64,000 nt of DNA from Chryseobacterium pennae (GTDB lineage: Bacteria > Bacteroidota > Bacteroidia > Flavobacteriales > Weeksellaceae): positions 124,001-188,000 of the forward strand of contig NZ_QNVT01000010.1 in assembly GCF_003385515.1 (NCBI RefSeq), read 5' to 3'. Positions 1 through 9,290 of the stretch are shown in pieces. The stretch's first letter is position 1, and every line of letters starts with the position of its first letter. The notes under the pieces were generated by a model that did no database searches, had not been told where the DNA came from, and saw only the letters and a program-made list of their open reading frames with translations. The position numbers were made by a program, and so were the translations under genes.

Positions 1-157
1 GAGATTAAAGGATGATGAATATGTTACCTATCTTCCGGTTTCAGAAATTTCATTTAAAGTAAATACTAAAAACTGGCATCTTGATGGTGAATTTAATAAG
101 ATAGAATCACCGGTTCACGTGAAAGTACAACCGGCAAGCCTGAATATTCTGGTTTAA
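1..157 (+). CDS. C-terminal end of a probable diacylglycerol/lipid kinase family protein (5' truncated)
   Basis: The window opens inside a reading frame whose last 51 codons end at a TAA at 155-157. The visible tail contains a segment of the form HLDGEF followed by a short beta-rich end finishing ASLNILV. Bacterial diacylglycerol kinase/YegS-like lipid kinases end in a similar way, with a conserved DGE motif followed by a hydrophobic strand near the C-terminus. Such enzymes phosphorylate lipid substrates on the cytosolic face of the membrane. The ATP-binding GGDGT region would lie upstream and is not in view, so this is a family guess from about 50 residues. No clear hairpin terminator follows in 158-276. 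Confidence 0.5.
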   Translation, partial: RLKDDEYVTYLPVSEISFKVNTKNWHLDGEFNKIESPVHVKVQPASLNILV

Positions 158-276
158 GTTCAAACAAAGTCTAAAATTGTAGGTGGATTATTTACCTTAG
201 ATGTTGGTTAAGTCTGTTGTTTCATTCATTATTTGTTTGTAAAGCAACACCTATTATTAGTATTTACAGGTAAAAA

Positions 277-1557
277 TTACTCTTCCAGCTGTTTTTCAAT
301 TTTAGAAGGATGATCCAAACAATAGTGTAACTGATCTTTATCTAATTGTTTTTCCCAATTAGCCACAACAACAGTTGCTACAGAGTTACCGATAACATTC
401 GTTAAGGCACGGCATTCACTCATAAATTTATCAATCCCTAGAATCAAAGTCATTCCGGCGATTGGAATTTCCGGAACTACGGCTAAAGTTGCTGCCAATG
501 TTACAAACCCCGCTCCGGTAACACCTGCCGCACCTTTTGAACTTAACATGGCGACTAAAAGAAGCATCAGTTGTTTTTCTATTGGAAGATGAATATTGAG
601 AGCCTGCGCAATAAATAAAGATGCAAGAGTCATATAAATATTCGTTCCATCGAGATTGAAAGAATAGCCTGTAGGAACTACAAGACCTACTATCGTTCGT
701 GAGCAGCCTGCCTTTTCCATTTTCTCCATGATTCCCGGAAGGGCAGACTCTGAAGAACTCGTTCCCAAAACCAAAAGTAGTTCTTCTTTGAGATAAAATA
801 GCAGTTTAAAGATATTAAACCCATTGTACCAGGCTACTGCTCCTAACACCAAAATAACAAAAAGGAAAGAGGTAATATAGAAGGTAGCTACCAGAAATAT
901 AAGATTTAACACAGAATGAAGTCCGTATTTTCCTATGGTAAATGCCATTGCTCCAAAAGCGCCTATTGGGGCAAGCTTCATCAGAATATGAACGATTTTG
1001 AATATCGGGGCAGACAGATTCTGAAGAAAATCAGTTACTTTCTGGCTTTTTTCCTTTGTTAAAACCAATGCAACCCCCATTAAAATAGCTACAAGAAGGA
1101 CCTGAAGAATATTATCACCTACCAAAGGGCTGAAAAGAGTTTCAGGAATAATATTCATAATAAATCCGGTAAGCGTAGATTCGTGAGCTTTCTCCTGATA
1201 TTCTGAAACATTTCCGGTAAGCGTAGCCGGGTCAATATTTAAACCATGGCCAGGTTGTAAAAGATTTCCAACCACAAGCCCGATAATAAGAGCCAGGGTA
1301 GAGAAAGTGAAGAAATAAATCATTGCTTTTACAGCAATTCTTCCTACCTTTTTGAGATCAGTCATATGGGCAATTCCCAGCGTAAGAGTAATGAAGATTA
1401 CCGGAGCGATGATCATTTTTACCAATTTGATAAAGCCATCTCCTAAAGGCTTCATTTTTTCTCCTGATTCCGGATAAAAGTGTCCCAGGAGAATACCAAT
1501 ACTAATGGCTATAATAACCTGAAAATAAAGCTGATTGTATATCTTTTTTGCTTTCAA
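277..1557 (-). CDS. dctA: C4-dicarboxylate:cation symporter DctA/GltP family
   Basis: A 426-residue inner-membrane carrier of the DAACS (glutamate/dicarboxylate) family, which imports succinate, fumarate, malate or glutamate with protons or sodium. All family signatures are present: the serine-rich re-entrant loop TSSSES at about residues 266-271, the TM7 motif [16 protein letters not shown] at about 295-310, the second re-entrant loop [13 protein letters not shown] at about 339-351, and the substrate-binding TM8 segment with [16 protein letters not shown] at about 376-391. The arginine in the last segment fits dicarboxylate or acidic amino-acid substrates. Length is typical for DctA. It is preceded on the same strand by ggt, but a strong terminator separates them, so it is probably transcribed alone. 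Confidence 0.9.
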   Translation of the reverse strand: MKAKKIYNQLYFQVIIAISIGILLGHFYPESGEKMKPLGDGFIKLVKMIIAPVIFITLTLGIAHMTDLKKVGRIAVKAMIYFFTFSTLALIIGLVVGNLLQPGHGLNIDPATLTGNVSEYQEKAHESTLTGFIMNIIPETLFSPLVGDNILQVLLVAILMGVALVLTKEKSQKVTDFLQNLSAPIFKIVHILMKLAPIGAFGAMAFTIGKYGLHSVLNLIFLVATFYITSFLFVILVLGAVAWYNGFNIFKLLFYLKEELLLVLGTSSSESALPGIMEKMEKAGCSRTIVGLVVPTGYSFNLDGTNIYMTLASLFIAQALNIHLPIEKQLMLLLVAMLSSKGAAGVTGAGFVTLAATLAVVPEIPIAGMTLILGIDKFMSECRALTNVIGNSVATVVVANWEKQLDKDQLHYCLDHPSKIEKQLEE

Positions 1558-1659
1558 TGAACAGTCGTTTTATTTTTAAGGGTGAAAATTAATAAATTTC
1601 ATCATGAAAACTGATAAAAGTCATAAAAATTAATCTGTAGCTTTAGATGTTGGCTGATA

Positions 1660-1720
1660 TAAAAAAAGCTTCGGCTTCATTCCATATCGATAATCTTATC
1701 TTTAGAATGAAGCCGAAGCT
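1660..1720 (-). terminator. Intrinsic terminator of ggt
   Basis: Perfect 16-bp inverted repeat, arms 1667-1682 and 1705-1720 with a 22-base loop. On the minus strand it is followed by seven Ts (1660-1666). It lies just after the ggt stop codon and upstream of dctA. Confidence 0.85.
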
Positions 1721-1743
1721 ATATTGAAGTATGAAAAGAATAA

Positions 1744-3432
1744 TTATTCCACTGCTACAGAATCATCTCCGCGGCCGTCTGCAACAGCATGAATATTGCC
1801 GTTCTCATCCATAACAATCATTTCAGTTTTCCCGATCTGTTTGATCTTTTCAATGGTGTAATTTTTCTTTTGCAGCTCAGCAATAGTACTTTCCGGGAAG
1901 TTGTTTTCTACTTTTATGGTTTCCGGAAGCCACTGATGATGAAACTTAGGCGCGTTTACCGAAATATTCGCGTTTAGTTTAAAATCAACAACATTTACAA
2001 TAGACTGATATACTGAAGTAGGAATAGTAGTTCCTCCAGGGGTTCCCACTACCATATAGGGTTTTCCGTTCTTAAGCAGAATTGTAGGGGTCATAGAAGA
2101 AAGCATTCTTTTATTTGGCTGAATGGCGTTGGCTTCTCCGCCTACTGCTCCAAACATATTCGGAACTCCTGGTTTAATCGAGAAATCGTCCATTTCATTA
2201 TTTAAAAAGAAACCGGCTCCAGAGACTAAAACTTTACTTCCATAATATCCATTCAGGGTAGTTGTTACAGAAGCGGCATTTCCATCCTTATCAAGAACCG
2301 AAATATGAGTCGTTTGGGTGGATTCTTTAGGCTGTTCTATGATTTTTCCTACTTCTGCACTTGGAGTAGCCTTATTAAAGCTGAAGCTTTTCCATCTGCC
2401 TTTTAAATATTCATTGGAGATCAGATAAGAGGTTTTATCCTGAATGAAATCCGGATCACCCATGTATTCGGCCCTGTCAGCAAAAGCTCTTCTTTCCGCT
2501 TCTGTCATGATTTGAACAGCCTGCGTAGAGTTTTGCTGGTATTTTTCAAGGTTTTCAAAACTTGCCATTCTCAACATCTGGGCAAGAAGCAGGCCTCCGC
2601 TGGAAGGTAAGGGCATTGAAACCACATTATTTCCTTTATATTCAAATTCCAGAGCTTTTCTTTCTGCAACTTTATAGTTTTTAAGGTCTTCTAAAGTAAT
2701 GATTCCGTTCCCTCTCTTCATTTCTGCAATAAGGAGGTCTGCTGTTTTACCTTCATAGAATCCCCTGGCTCCCAGTTTCTGGATCAGTTTTAATGTTTCA
2801 GCAAGATCTTTCTGTATTAAAAGATCTCCTGCTTTCCATGGAGCATCCTTTACAAAAACGATAGCCGATTTATTATGTTTCTTAAAATGTTCTCTATTAT
2901 TGTTAAGCATATCAGCTTCCTGTTCTGTAATGGCAAATCCCTGTTCTGCCAGATCAATAGCGGGCTGAATGATCTTTTCCATCGGAAGTTTACAGTATTT
3001 CATTGTAGCAAAGAATCCTGCGACACTTCCTGGAATACCTACCGCCAGGCGTCCGTTTTGAGACAGATCAGTGTTGGCTTTTCCGTTTTTATCCAGATAC
3101 ATGTCCCTGGATGCTTTTTTAGGAGCGGTTTCTCTGTAATCCAGAGTGAATTTTTCACCATTATTTTTTACTCCCACTAGAAATCCGCCACCACCAATGT
3201 TTCCGGCCTGCGGATAGACTACTGCCAGTGCGTATTGAGTAGCTGTAATGGCATCGTAGGCATTTCCACCCATTTTAAGGATTTTAGCTCCAGCTTCACT
3301 GGCTAATGGATGTGCAGATACTACCACACCTTTATTCTTAACCTTTACTTCTTTTACAATGTTGATATCTGTAAACTGAGCCCAGCTAAGCTGGCTGGCT
3401 AATATGATCGACGCAATTAAGATCTTCTTCAT
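1744..3432 (-). CDS. ggt: Gamma-glutamyltransferase (gamma-glutamyl transpeptidase)
   Basis: A 562-residue N-terminal-nucleophile hydrolase that removes or transfers the gamma-glutamyl group of glutathione and related peptides in the periplasm. A signal peptide is visible (residues 1-18, ending SWAQ). The self-cleavage site and nucleophile are seen in STQTTHISVLDKDGNA, with Thr374 as the predicted new N-terminus of the small subunit. Other active-site elements are the DYRE arginine (about 100), the NNEMDDF lid segment (411-417), the SSM serines (445-447) and a GTPGG oxyanion region (about 463-467). Length is typical. In flavobacteria such enzymes recover cysteine, glycine and glutamate from glutathione; that role is inferred here. 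Confidence 0.95.
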   Translation of the reverse strand: MKKILIASIILASQLSWAQFTDINIVKEVKVKNKGVVVSAHPLASEAGAKILKMGGNAYDAITATQYALAVVYPQAGNIGGGGFLVGVKNNGEKFTLDYRETAPKKASRDMYLDKNGKANTDLSQNGRLAVGIPGSVAGFFATMKYCKLPMEKIIQPAIDLAEQGFAITEQEADMLNNNREHFKKHNKSAIVFVKDAPWKAGDLLIQKDLAETLKLIQKLGARGFYEGKTADLLIAEMKRGNGIITLEDLKNYKVAERKALEFEYKGNNVVSMPLPSSGGLLLAQMLRMASFENLEKYQQNSTQAVQIMTEAERRAFADRAEYMGDPDFIQDKTSYLISNEYLKGRWKSFSFNKATPSAEVGKIIEQPKESTQTTHISVLDKDGNAASVTTTLNGYYGSKVLVSGAGFFLNNEMDDFSIKPGVPNMFGAVGGEANAIQPNKRMLSSMTPTILLKNGKPYMVVGTPGGTTIPTSVYQSIVNVVDFKLNANISVNAPKFHHQWLPETIKVENNFPESTIAELQKKNYTIEKIKQIGKTEMIVMDENGNIHAVADGRGDDSVAVE

Positions 3433-3749
3433 ATGATTGTTTTCTTTATAGCAAAATTACCGATTTTTATGTAAATCATTGGTGGTGATTATCCTAATGA
3501 ATATTTTTTTTGTTTTTTTCTTCTGTTTAAAATAGTAAGATATATTCATGACGAGTTTTGCTGTACACTTATAAATGCAGTAAAGTGTATTTTTTTTTAA
3601 ATTTCAAATTATTTGTATTAAAATTTAAGTTAAATTAATTTTAATTTATCAAATATTGCTTTTTATTAATTTATTGTTAATTAATATTCTGATTTAATTC
3701 ATAATATTTATATTTTTATGGCATTATTTGATATATTTAAAAATACAAA
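3433..3749. other. Divergent AT-rich intergenic region
   Basis: This 317-base spacer lies between the divergent ggt and TonB-receptor genes and must hold both promoters, but I see no exact TAnnTTTG element. The one notable structure is an inverted repeat TACACTT (3564-3570) / AAGTGTA (3583-3589) followed by a run of nine Ts on the plus strand. It could be a weak attenuator or the end of a small RNA. Confidence 0.4.
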
Positions 3750-6590
3750 ATGAGAAAAAAATACCAAAAAATTACTTCTTTAGGGGTGCTATTCTTTGTT
3801 TCAGCTAATGTATATGCCCAGACGGGTGATACCATAAAAGTGAAAACTGTAGATGAAGTAAAGATTACTGTGGGTTCCAGAAATAAAAGCAGAGTAGCTA
3901 CAGATACACCGGTTCCCGTTGATGTTATCAATATTGGGTCACAATCTGTTCTTAGCCCACAAATGGATCTTAATCAGATCTTAAATTATGCAGCTCCCTC
4001 TTTTACTTCCAATTCTACAACTGTAGCAGATGGAACAGATCATGTAGATCCTGCTCAGTTGAGAGGATTGGGGCCGGATCAGGTGCTTGTATTGCTGAAC
4101 GGAAAAAGAAGGCATACTTCATCACTCGTCAATATCAATGGTTCGCCGGGAAGAGGTTCGGTTGGAACAGACCTTAATGCAATTCCTGCTTTTGCTATTG
4201 AAAGACTTGAGGTACTGAGAGACGGTGCTTCTGCACAATACGGATCTGATGCCATAGCAGGAGTAATTAATGTCATCATGAAGAAAAATACAAATAATCT
4301 TACAGCAGCAATTACCGCTGGTGGGTTCAATTCAAAAGGAGCAAATGATCACCGTGGTGGTTGGGATGGAGGAAAATATCAGTTAGATTTGAATTATGGT
4401 GCAAAATTGGGCACAACAGGATTTTTGAATTTTACGGCAAGTTTTCTGAACAGAGGAGCAACAGGAAGAGCGGGAACAGCTACGGGAGATATTTTTAATG
4501 CTTATAATGCAATTGAGCAACGAGCTCTTGAAAACGGTGTTGATATCAATTCTTTATTTGGAAATATTGGGAATACTTCCAACACCCAGCAGATCATTAA
4601 TTACATTCATCAATATGCTCCCTATGTAAATTATTTTAGCCCTGCAATGTTAACCAGCATACAGAATGCCGGAACGATTCCTGAATTACAATCGATTTTA
4701 AAAGCGGATGTCACAGGTAATGAATTAGCTTACAGAGGACTTGAAAGAAATGATTTTAATATGCGTGTAGGACAGTCTAAGTTAGGATCAGGGCAGTTTT
4801 TTGTGAATTCTGAATTTGATATTTCTCCCTCCGTTCGCGGATACGCTTTTGGAGGTCTTTCTTACAGACAGGGAAATGCGGCAGGATTTTACAGAAGGCC
4901 CAATCAGAGCCGGACACCTACTTCACTTTATCCAAACGGTTTTCTGCCGGAAATTGCTTCTGATGTGATTGATCTTTCTTTAGCGGCCGGTTTTAAGGGA
5001 AAAGTTGGGAAAGTAAGCTATGATATTAGCAATACCTTCGGACAAAATACTTTCGATTATACGATAAAAAATACGGCCAATACTTCGATGTTAGGCTCAA
5101 AAAAAAGCGAATTCAGAGCGGGAGGTTTGGGTTTTTTACAGAATACCATTAATGCAGATTTTGATACTAAGTTTGACTGGCTGAAAGGATTTAATGTAGC
5201 TTTTGGTGGAGAGGTAAGATTGGAACGGTATAAAATTGAAAGTGGAGAAGAGGCTTCATGGGCTCTTTATGATATTAATAGAAATATACAGACTCCGGGA
5301 ACTCTAGCTTCGTTAAAACCAACGGATTTTATGGGGGCAACAAGACCAGGAGGGGCTCAGGTATTTCCCGGTTTCAGACCAGAGAATGCATTGAAAAAAG
5401 GGAGAAGCTCTGTAGCAGCTTATCTTGATACTGAATTAGATGTTACGGATCGTTGGTTGCTGAGTGCAGCGTTGAGATATGAGAATTATTCAGATTTTGG
5501 TTCTACATTTAATTATAAAGTAGCTACCAGATATAAGCTTACCCATAATATCAATATCAGGGCTGCTCATTCTACCGGATTCAGGGCGCCTTCCTTGCAG
5601 CAGATTTACTTTAATGCAACAGCAACTCAATTTGTTGGAGGGACAGCTTTTGAGGTAGGAACCTTTTCTAATGATTCTAATGTGGCGCAGACTTTAGGAA
5701 TTCCACAACTGAAACAAGAAGAGTCGAAGAGTTTTTCAGTAGGTTTTACAGCGAAAATTCCACAGGCTAATCTGACATTTACAGTAGATGGATATTATAT
5801 TAAAATAAAAAATAGAGTGGTGTTAACGGATCAATTTTCTAGGCCTGCAGGAACTTTTCCAGCTGGGAGTCCTGAAAATAATCTTCAGCAAGGTTTTGAC
5901 CGGGCGAATGCTAATGCAGCAACATTCTTTGCCAATGCTATTGATACTCAAACGAAAGGTGTCGAGGGGGTGATTTCTCACAGGTTTAAAGCTTCTGAAA
6001 AAGTATCTCTGAACACTGATTTAGCAGTAACGGTATCTAAAACTAATAGAGTGGGAGATATCCATGGTTCAGATATTTTGATTAATGCCGGGCAGGTCAA
6101 CCGTTATTATTCTGAGACCAGCCGTGTTTATCTTGAGGAGGCAGTGCCAAGGTTTAAAGCCTCGCTTAACAATTCTTTGGAATTTAATAATTTTAGTATT
6201 CTTCTAAGGAATGTGTATTTTGGTAAGGTTACTGATCCTAATACAACGGATGTAAATGGTGATGGAGTGGTAGACAGTAGTATTATTAATGGGCAAGTAG
6301 TGCCTACTGAGCACCCGGTATGGGCGGCTAAAATAATTACGGACCTTTCTGTTGGGTATAAATTTACAAAAGAACTTCGGGTAACTATCGGGGCGAATAA
6401 CTTGTTGGATATTTATCCTGATAAAAATTATGGACCAAAATCTCTAAATACGCCATCTGTGGATGCTTCGGGGAAACCTATTAGCAGTATAGATCTCTCA
6501 AATCAGGATCAGTTTATATATTCCAGAAATGTTTCTCAGTTTGGAATGAATGGAAGATTTCTTTTTGTAAGATTGAATCTGAGTTTTTAA
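3750..6590 (+). CDS. TonB-dependent outer-membrane receptor
   Basis: A 946-residue outer-membrane active transporter. A signal peptide covers about residues 1-24 (ending VYAQ), followed by a short TonB-box-like stretch (VDEVKITVGS). The plug domain runs over about residues 45-170 and includes LRGLGPDQVLVLLNGKRRH and the typical plug ending ERLEVLRDGASAQYGSDAIA. The rest is a 22-stranded barrel ending in an aromatic-terminated strand (FLFVRLNLSF). There is no N-terminal carboxypeptidase-like domain and no SusD partner, so it is not a Sus pair. The substrate (metal chelate, vitamin or other) cannot be read from the sequence. It is followed by its own hairpin and stands as a single gene. Confidence 0.9.
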   Translation: MRKKYQKITSLGVLFFVSANVYAQTGDTIKVKTVDEVKITVGSRNKSRVATDTPVPVDVINIGSQSVLSPQMDLNQILNYAAPSFTSNSTTVADGTDHVDPAQLRGLGPDQVLVLLNGKRRHTSSLVNINGSPGRGSVGTDLNAIPAFAIERLEVLRDGASAQYGSDAIAGVINVIMKKNTNNLTAAITAGGFNSKGANDHRGGWDGGKYQLDLNYGAKLGTTGFLNFTASFLNRGATGRAGTATGDIFNAYNAIEQRALENGVDINSLFGNIGNTSNTQQIINYIHQYAPYVNYFSPAMLTSIQNAGTIPELQSILKADVTGNELAYRGLERNDFNMRVGQSKLGSGQFFVNSEFDISPSVRGYAFGGLSYRQGNAAGFYRRPNQSRTPTSLYPNGFLPEIASDVIDLSLAAGFKGKVGKVSYDISNTFGQNTFDYTIKNTANTSMLGSKKSEFRAGGLGFLQNTINADFDTKFDWLKGFNVAFGGEVRLERYKIESGEEASWALYDINRNIQTPGTLASLKPTDFMGATRPGGAQVFPGFRPENALKKGRSSVAAYLDTELDVTDRWLLSAALRYENYSDFGSTFNYKVATRYKLTHNINIRAAHSTGFRAPSLQQIYFNATATQFVGGTAFEVGTFSNDSNVAQTLGIPQLKQEESKSFSVGFTAKIPQANLTFTVDGYYIKIKNRVVLTDQFSRPAGTFPAGSPENNLQQGFDRANANAATFFANAIDTQTKGVEGVISHRFKASEKVSLNTDLAVTVSKTNRVGDIHGSDILINAGQVNRYYSETSRVYLEEAVPRFKASLNNSLEFNNFSILLRNVYFGKVTDPNTTDVNGDGVVDSSIINGQVVPTEHPVWAAKIITDLSVGYKFTKELRVTIGANNLLDIYPDKNYGPKSLNTPSVDASGKPISSIDLSNQDQFIYSRNVSQFGMNGRFLFVRLNLSF

Positions 6591-6708
6591 GGTAAGTAAA
6601 TTAATGGTATTGATTGATAGTGGTTTATAATTGATTGGGAGTGTTGTTATTTGATTTCAAATACTCTCATTTAAGCTCAATCTTTATAATAATTTCCTAT
6701 ACAAAACC

Positions 6709-6734
6709 AAAGGTGTATTTTTAAATACACCTTT
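6709..6734 (+). terminator. Hairpin after the TonB receptor
   Basis: 12-bp arms AAAGGTGTATTT (6709-6720) and AAATACACCTTT (6723-6734) form a near-perfect palindrome. The T-tract after it is short and interrupted, so termination is likely but not certain. Confidence 0.6.
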
Positions 6735-6759
6735 ATTATTATGGTTGACATGTTTTTTT

Positions 6760-6767
6760 TACTTTTG
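6760..6767 (+). promoter_or_regulatory. -7 element of the threonine dehydrogenase gene
   Basis: TACTTTTG matches the Bacteroidota -7 consensus TAnnTTTG and would start the mRNA near 6774. That places transcription start downstream of the upstream in-frame start at 6741 and supports the ATG at 6792. A clear -33 TTTG at the right spacing is not seen. Confidence 0.5.
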
Positions 6768-6791
6768 TACAATTCTAAAAAAAATCTGAAA

Positions 6792-7757
6792 ATGGAATCC
6801 TATACGGAAAGAATACTGATTACGGGTGCTTTGGGACAAATCGGCACCGAGCTTACCAATAGACTTGTTGAAATTCACGGAGCGGAAAATGTTGTCGCTT
6901 CAGGTCTGGACAGATGGCAGGAGGGGATTACCTCTGCGGCGCACTATGAGAGAATGGATGTTACCAATACTCAATTAGTAAGGCAGATCGTTAAAGATTA
7001 TGACATTACTACAGTGTATCACTTAGCATCGCTTTTATCCGGGACATCGGAAAAGCAGCCTATTTTCGCCTGGAAACTAAATCTAGAGCCCCTTCTTCAT
7101 TTTTGTGAAATGGCTAAAGAAGGACTTCTTAAAAAGATCTTCTGGCCGAGTTCTATCGCGGTGTTTGGAAAAGGAATTCCAAAGCATGATGTAGGACAGG
7201 ACGTAGTACTGAATCCAACAACCGTGTACGGAATCTCAAAAATGGCAGGGGAGAAATGGTGTGAATATTATTTCGATAAACATGGAGTAGACGTAAGAAG
7301 TATCCGATACCCTGGATTGATCTCTTGGAAAACTCCGGCAGGTGGTGGAACTACTGATTATGCTGTTGAAATTTTCTACAAAGCAATTGAAGACGGAAAA
7401 TATACAAGCTTCATTTCCGAGGATACAGGAATGCCAATGTTGTATATGGATGACGCAATCAATGCTACCTTAAAATTAATGGATGCTCCGAAAGAAAGTG
7501 TAACGGTTCGTTCATCTTATAATCTGGGAGGAATGTCATTTACTCCGAAAGAATTGGCTGAAGAAATCAAGAAAGAAATCCCGGATTTCAGCATTGAGTA
7601 TAACCCGGATTTCAGACAGGCAATTGCAGATTCATGGCCAGCTTCCATTGATGATTCTGTAGCGAAAAAAGACTGGGGACTGACTTACGATTTCGGAATT
7701 TCTGAAATGACGAAAGACATGATCAAGAATCTTAAAGTAAAATTAGCTAAGAATTAA
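6792..7757 (+). CDS. NAD-dependent epimerase/dehydratase, SDR-type L-threonine 3-dehydrogenase
   Basis: A 321-residue extended short-chain dehydrogenase. The N-terminal Rossmann motif is GALGQIG (residues 12-18), the catalytic pair is Tyr146-x3-Lys150 in TTVYGISK, and the preceding serines lie in PSSIAVFG (about 119-126). The segment GGGTTDY (184-190) after RYPG is typical of the UDP-glucose-4-epimerase-like L-threonine dehydrogenases known from flavobacteria such as Flavobacterium frigidimaris, which oxidise L-threonine to 2-amino-3-ketobutyrate. The product call is from family knowledge. The ATG at 6792 is chosen because the protein then begins just before the Rossmann fold and the -7 element at 6760-6767 lies downstream of the alternative start. 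Confidence 0.8.
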   Translation: MESYTERILITGALGQIGTELTNRLVEIHGAENVVASGLDRWQEGITSAAHYERMDVTNTQLVRQIVKDYDITTVYHLASLLSGTSEKQPIFAWKLNLEPLLHFCEMAKEGLLKKIFWPSSIAVFGKGIPKHDVGQDVVLNPTTVYGISKMAGEKWCEYYFDKHGVDVRSIRYPGLISWKTPAGGGTTDYAVEIFYKAIEDGKYTSFISEDTGMPMLYMDDAINATLKLMDAPKESVTVRSSYNLGGMSFTPKELAEEIKKEIPDFSIEYNPDFRQAIADSWPASIDDSVAKKDWGLTYDFGISEMTKDMIKNLKVKLAKN

Positions 7758-7841
7758 TAATATAAAGTAATACTTTAATTGACTGTTATTTTAACTTCTG
7801 ATTAATAATATATTATGTATTTTATCTAAAATTTAATTTAA

Positions 7842-8594
7842 ATGATATTATTAACTTTTAACATCGCAAATATTGAGGCTGCTGCAAAAAACGGAGCTCA
7901 TATTACTGATGAAGTAAGGTTGAAAATCACGGCAGAGAATACGAAGGCAATTCTTAGAATTTTAGATATTCATGATACGAAAGCCAGCTTTTTTGTGGAG
8001 ATTTCTCTCGCTGAAAAACTGCAGAATCTTATAAAAGCAATTTCATCCCAAGGGCATGAAATTGCTTTTTATAATAAAAGCTCAAGTCTTGAGGAAATTG
8101 AAAATGCCAAGAAGAACATTCAGGACCTTCTGGAAAAACAGATCAGGGGAATTCGTCAGAAAGATGTAAAAATTTCACAGGAAAGTCTGAAGCTTTTGGA
8201 GTTCAATTATGTCTCCAATATCGACAATGCAAATATCCTTTTTCCATTCAAACGTCTGAAAAGAGATACTGAAATTACAGAAGAGGACGGATTGAGTATT
8301 GTGCCGGAAAGTATCTCACCATACAGTCAGCTGCCTTACAATGATTTTGTATTCCAGATTCTGCCGATGAAGTATTATCAGAATATGGTGTTGGAAACAT
8401 TGCAGAATGAAGAATTTGTTCTGATTTATCTTAATATCTGGCAGTTTACAGATTTCAATAAACATCGTTTTGATATTCCGTTTTACAGAAGTTTATTTTC
8501 GGGCAAAAAAATGGAGGACAAACTGGAAGCTTTTCTTTCCTTTATTAATGAAAGAGAAATGGCTACTTCCCGTATGAAAGATTATATATTTTAA
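7842..8594 (+). CDS. Degenerate NodB-like (polysaccharide deacetylase fold) protein, probably inactive
   Basis: A 250-residue cytosolic-looking protein with no signal peptide. Its layout follows polysaccharide deacetylases: a first strand LLTFNIANIE where the family has TFDIE, then ILDIHDTKASFFV in place of the usual KATFFV strand, then GHEIAFYNKSS where the family has GHEIASH followed by a second His, and an IRGIRQ segment where GFRAP is expected. The catalytic Asp is replaced by Asn and both metal-binding His of the HxxxH motif are missing, so deacetylase activity is unlikely. It is separated by 8 bases from the next gene and probably forms an operon with it. Function unknown. Confidence 0.65.
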   Translation: MILLTFNIANIEAAAKNGAHITDEVRLKITAENTKAILRILDIHDTKASFFVEISLAEKLQNLIKAISSQGHEIAFYNKSSSLEEIENAKKNIQDLLEKQIRGIRQKDVKISQESLKLLEFNYVSNIDNANILFPFKRLKRDTEITEEDGLSIVPESISPYSQLPYNDFVFQILPMKYYQNMVLETLQNEEFVLIYLNIWQFTDFNKHRFDIPFYRSLFSGKKMEDKLEAFLSFINEREMATSRMKDYIF

Positions 8595-8602
8595 CATTTC
8601 GA

Positions 8603-9235
8603 ATGATGATAAAACCTGTGTTGCAATTACCCAAAACCATCCGTTTTCTTAATGAGAATGAACTTCCAGGGAACAACCTGCCTGTCTTTAAAAGATGGGA
8701 GGAGAGCAAGAATGCAAATATCGTTGAAGGGTATACTTTGACTCTTAAAGATAATAATCCTGATAATAATGCTTTGGGGTTCAGGTTTTATGCAGAGATT
8801 AATATAGATAATCCGAAGCTTTGGGCCTTGATGTTAGCATTGTCAGAAACCCTTCCTGATGAAGTTGCTTTTCTGTTTGGACATGTAGATTTTGACTTAA
8901 ACTATGGGAATTATCAGGACAAAGAAGGAACGCTGGATTTTATTACCCAATATCAGTATGAATTAGCCGAAGATGCTTTTATCAATTATGGATTGATTTA
9001 TAATGATGAAAAAACTCTTATTGAGGTATTTGTGGATGAAAGCAAATATGTTAAATACTGGGGAGTTGATGAAGGATGGTTCAGGGCAATAATGGAAGAA
9101 TTCGGACTGAAAGAGGTAAAAGGACTTGAATTTGTAGATGAATATCCGAAAGTCCGCGAAGTTTTAACTGTTTTAGATGAAAAAGCACTTGATTCAAAGT
9201 CACTTATTGAACTGTTTGCTCAAAAGTACCTTTAA
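8603..9235 (+). CDS. Conserved hypothetical protein (about 210 aa)
   Basis: I do not recognise this family. It is an acidic, soluble 210-residue protein without signal peptide or membrane segments, rich in aromatic residues (for example WALMLALSETLPDEVAFLFG and KYWGVDEGWF). It starts 8 bases after the NodB-like gene, so the two are probably co-transcribed and may act together. Codon use and base composition are like the neighbours. Two consecutive ATGs (8603, 8606) are possible starts. Confidence 0.7.
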   Translation: MMIKPVLQLPKTIRFLNENELPGNNLPVFKRWEESKNANIVEGYTLTLKDNNPDNNALGFRFYAEINIDNPKLWALMLALSETLPDEVAFLFGHVDFDLNYGNYQDKEGTLDFITQYQYELAEDAFINYGLIYNDEKTLIEVFVDESKYVKYWGVDEGWFRAIMEEFGLKEVKGLEFVDEYPKVREVLTVLDEKALDSKSLIELFAQKYL

Positions 9236-9290
9236 ACCAAATGCTGTTATTTTTGTTGGAAATGAGAATGTATCCGTATCTTATATTCCT

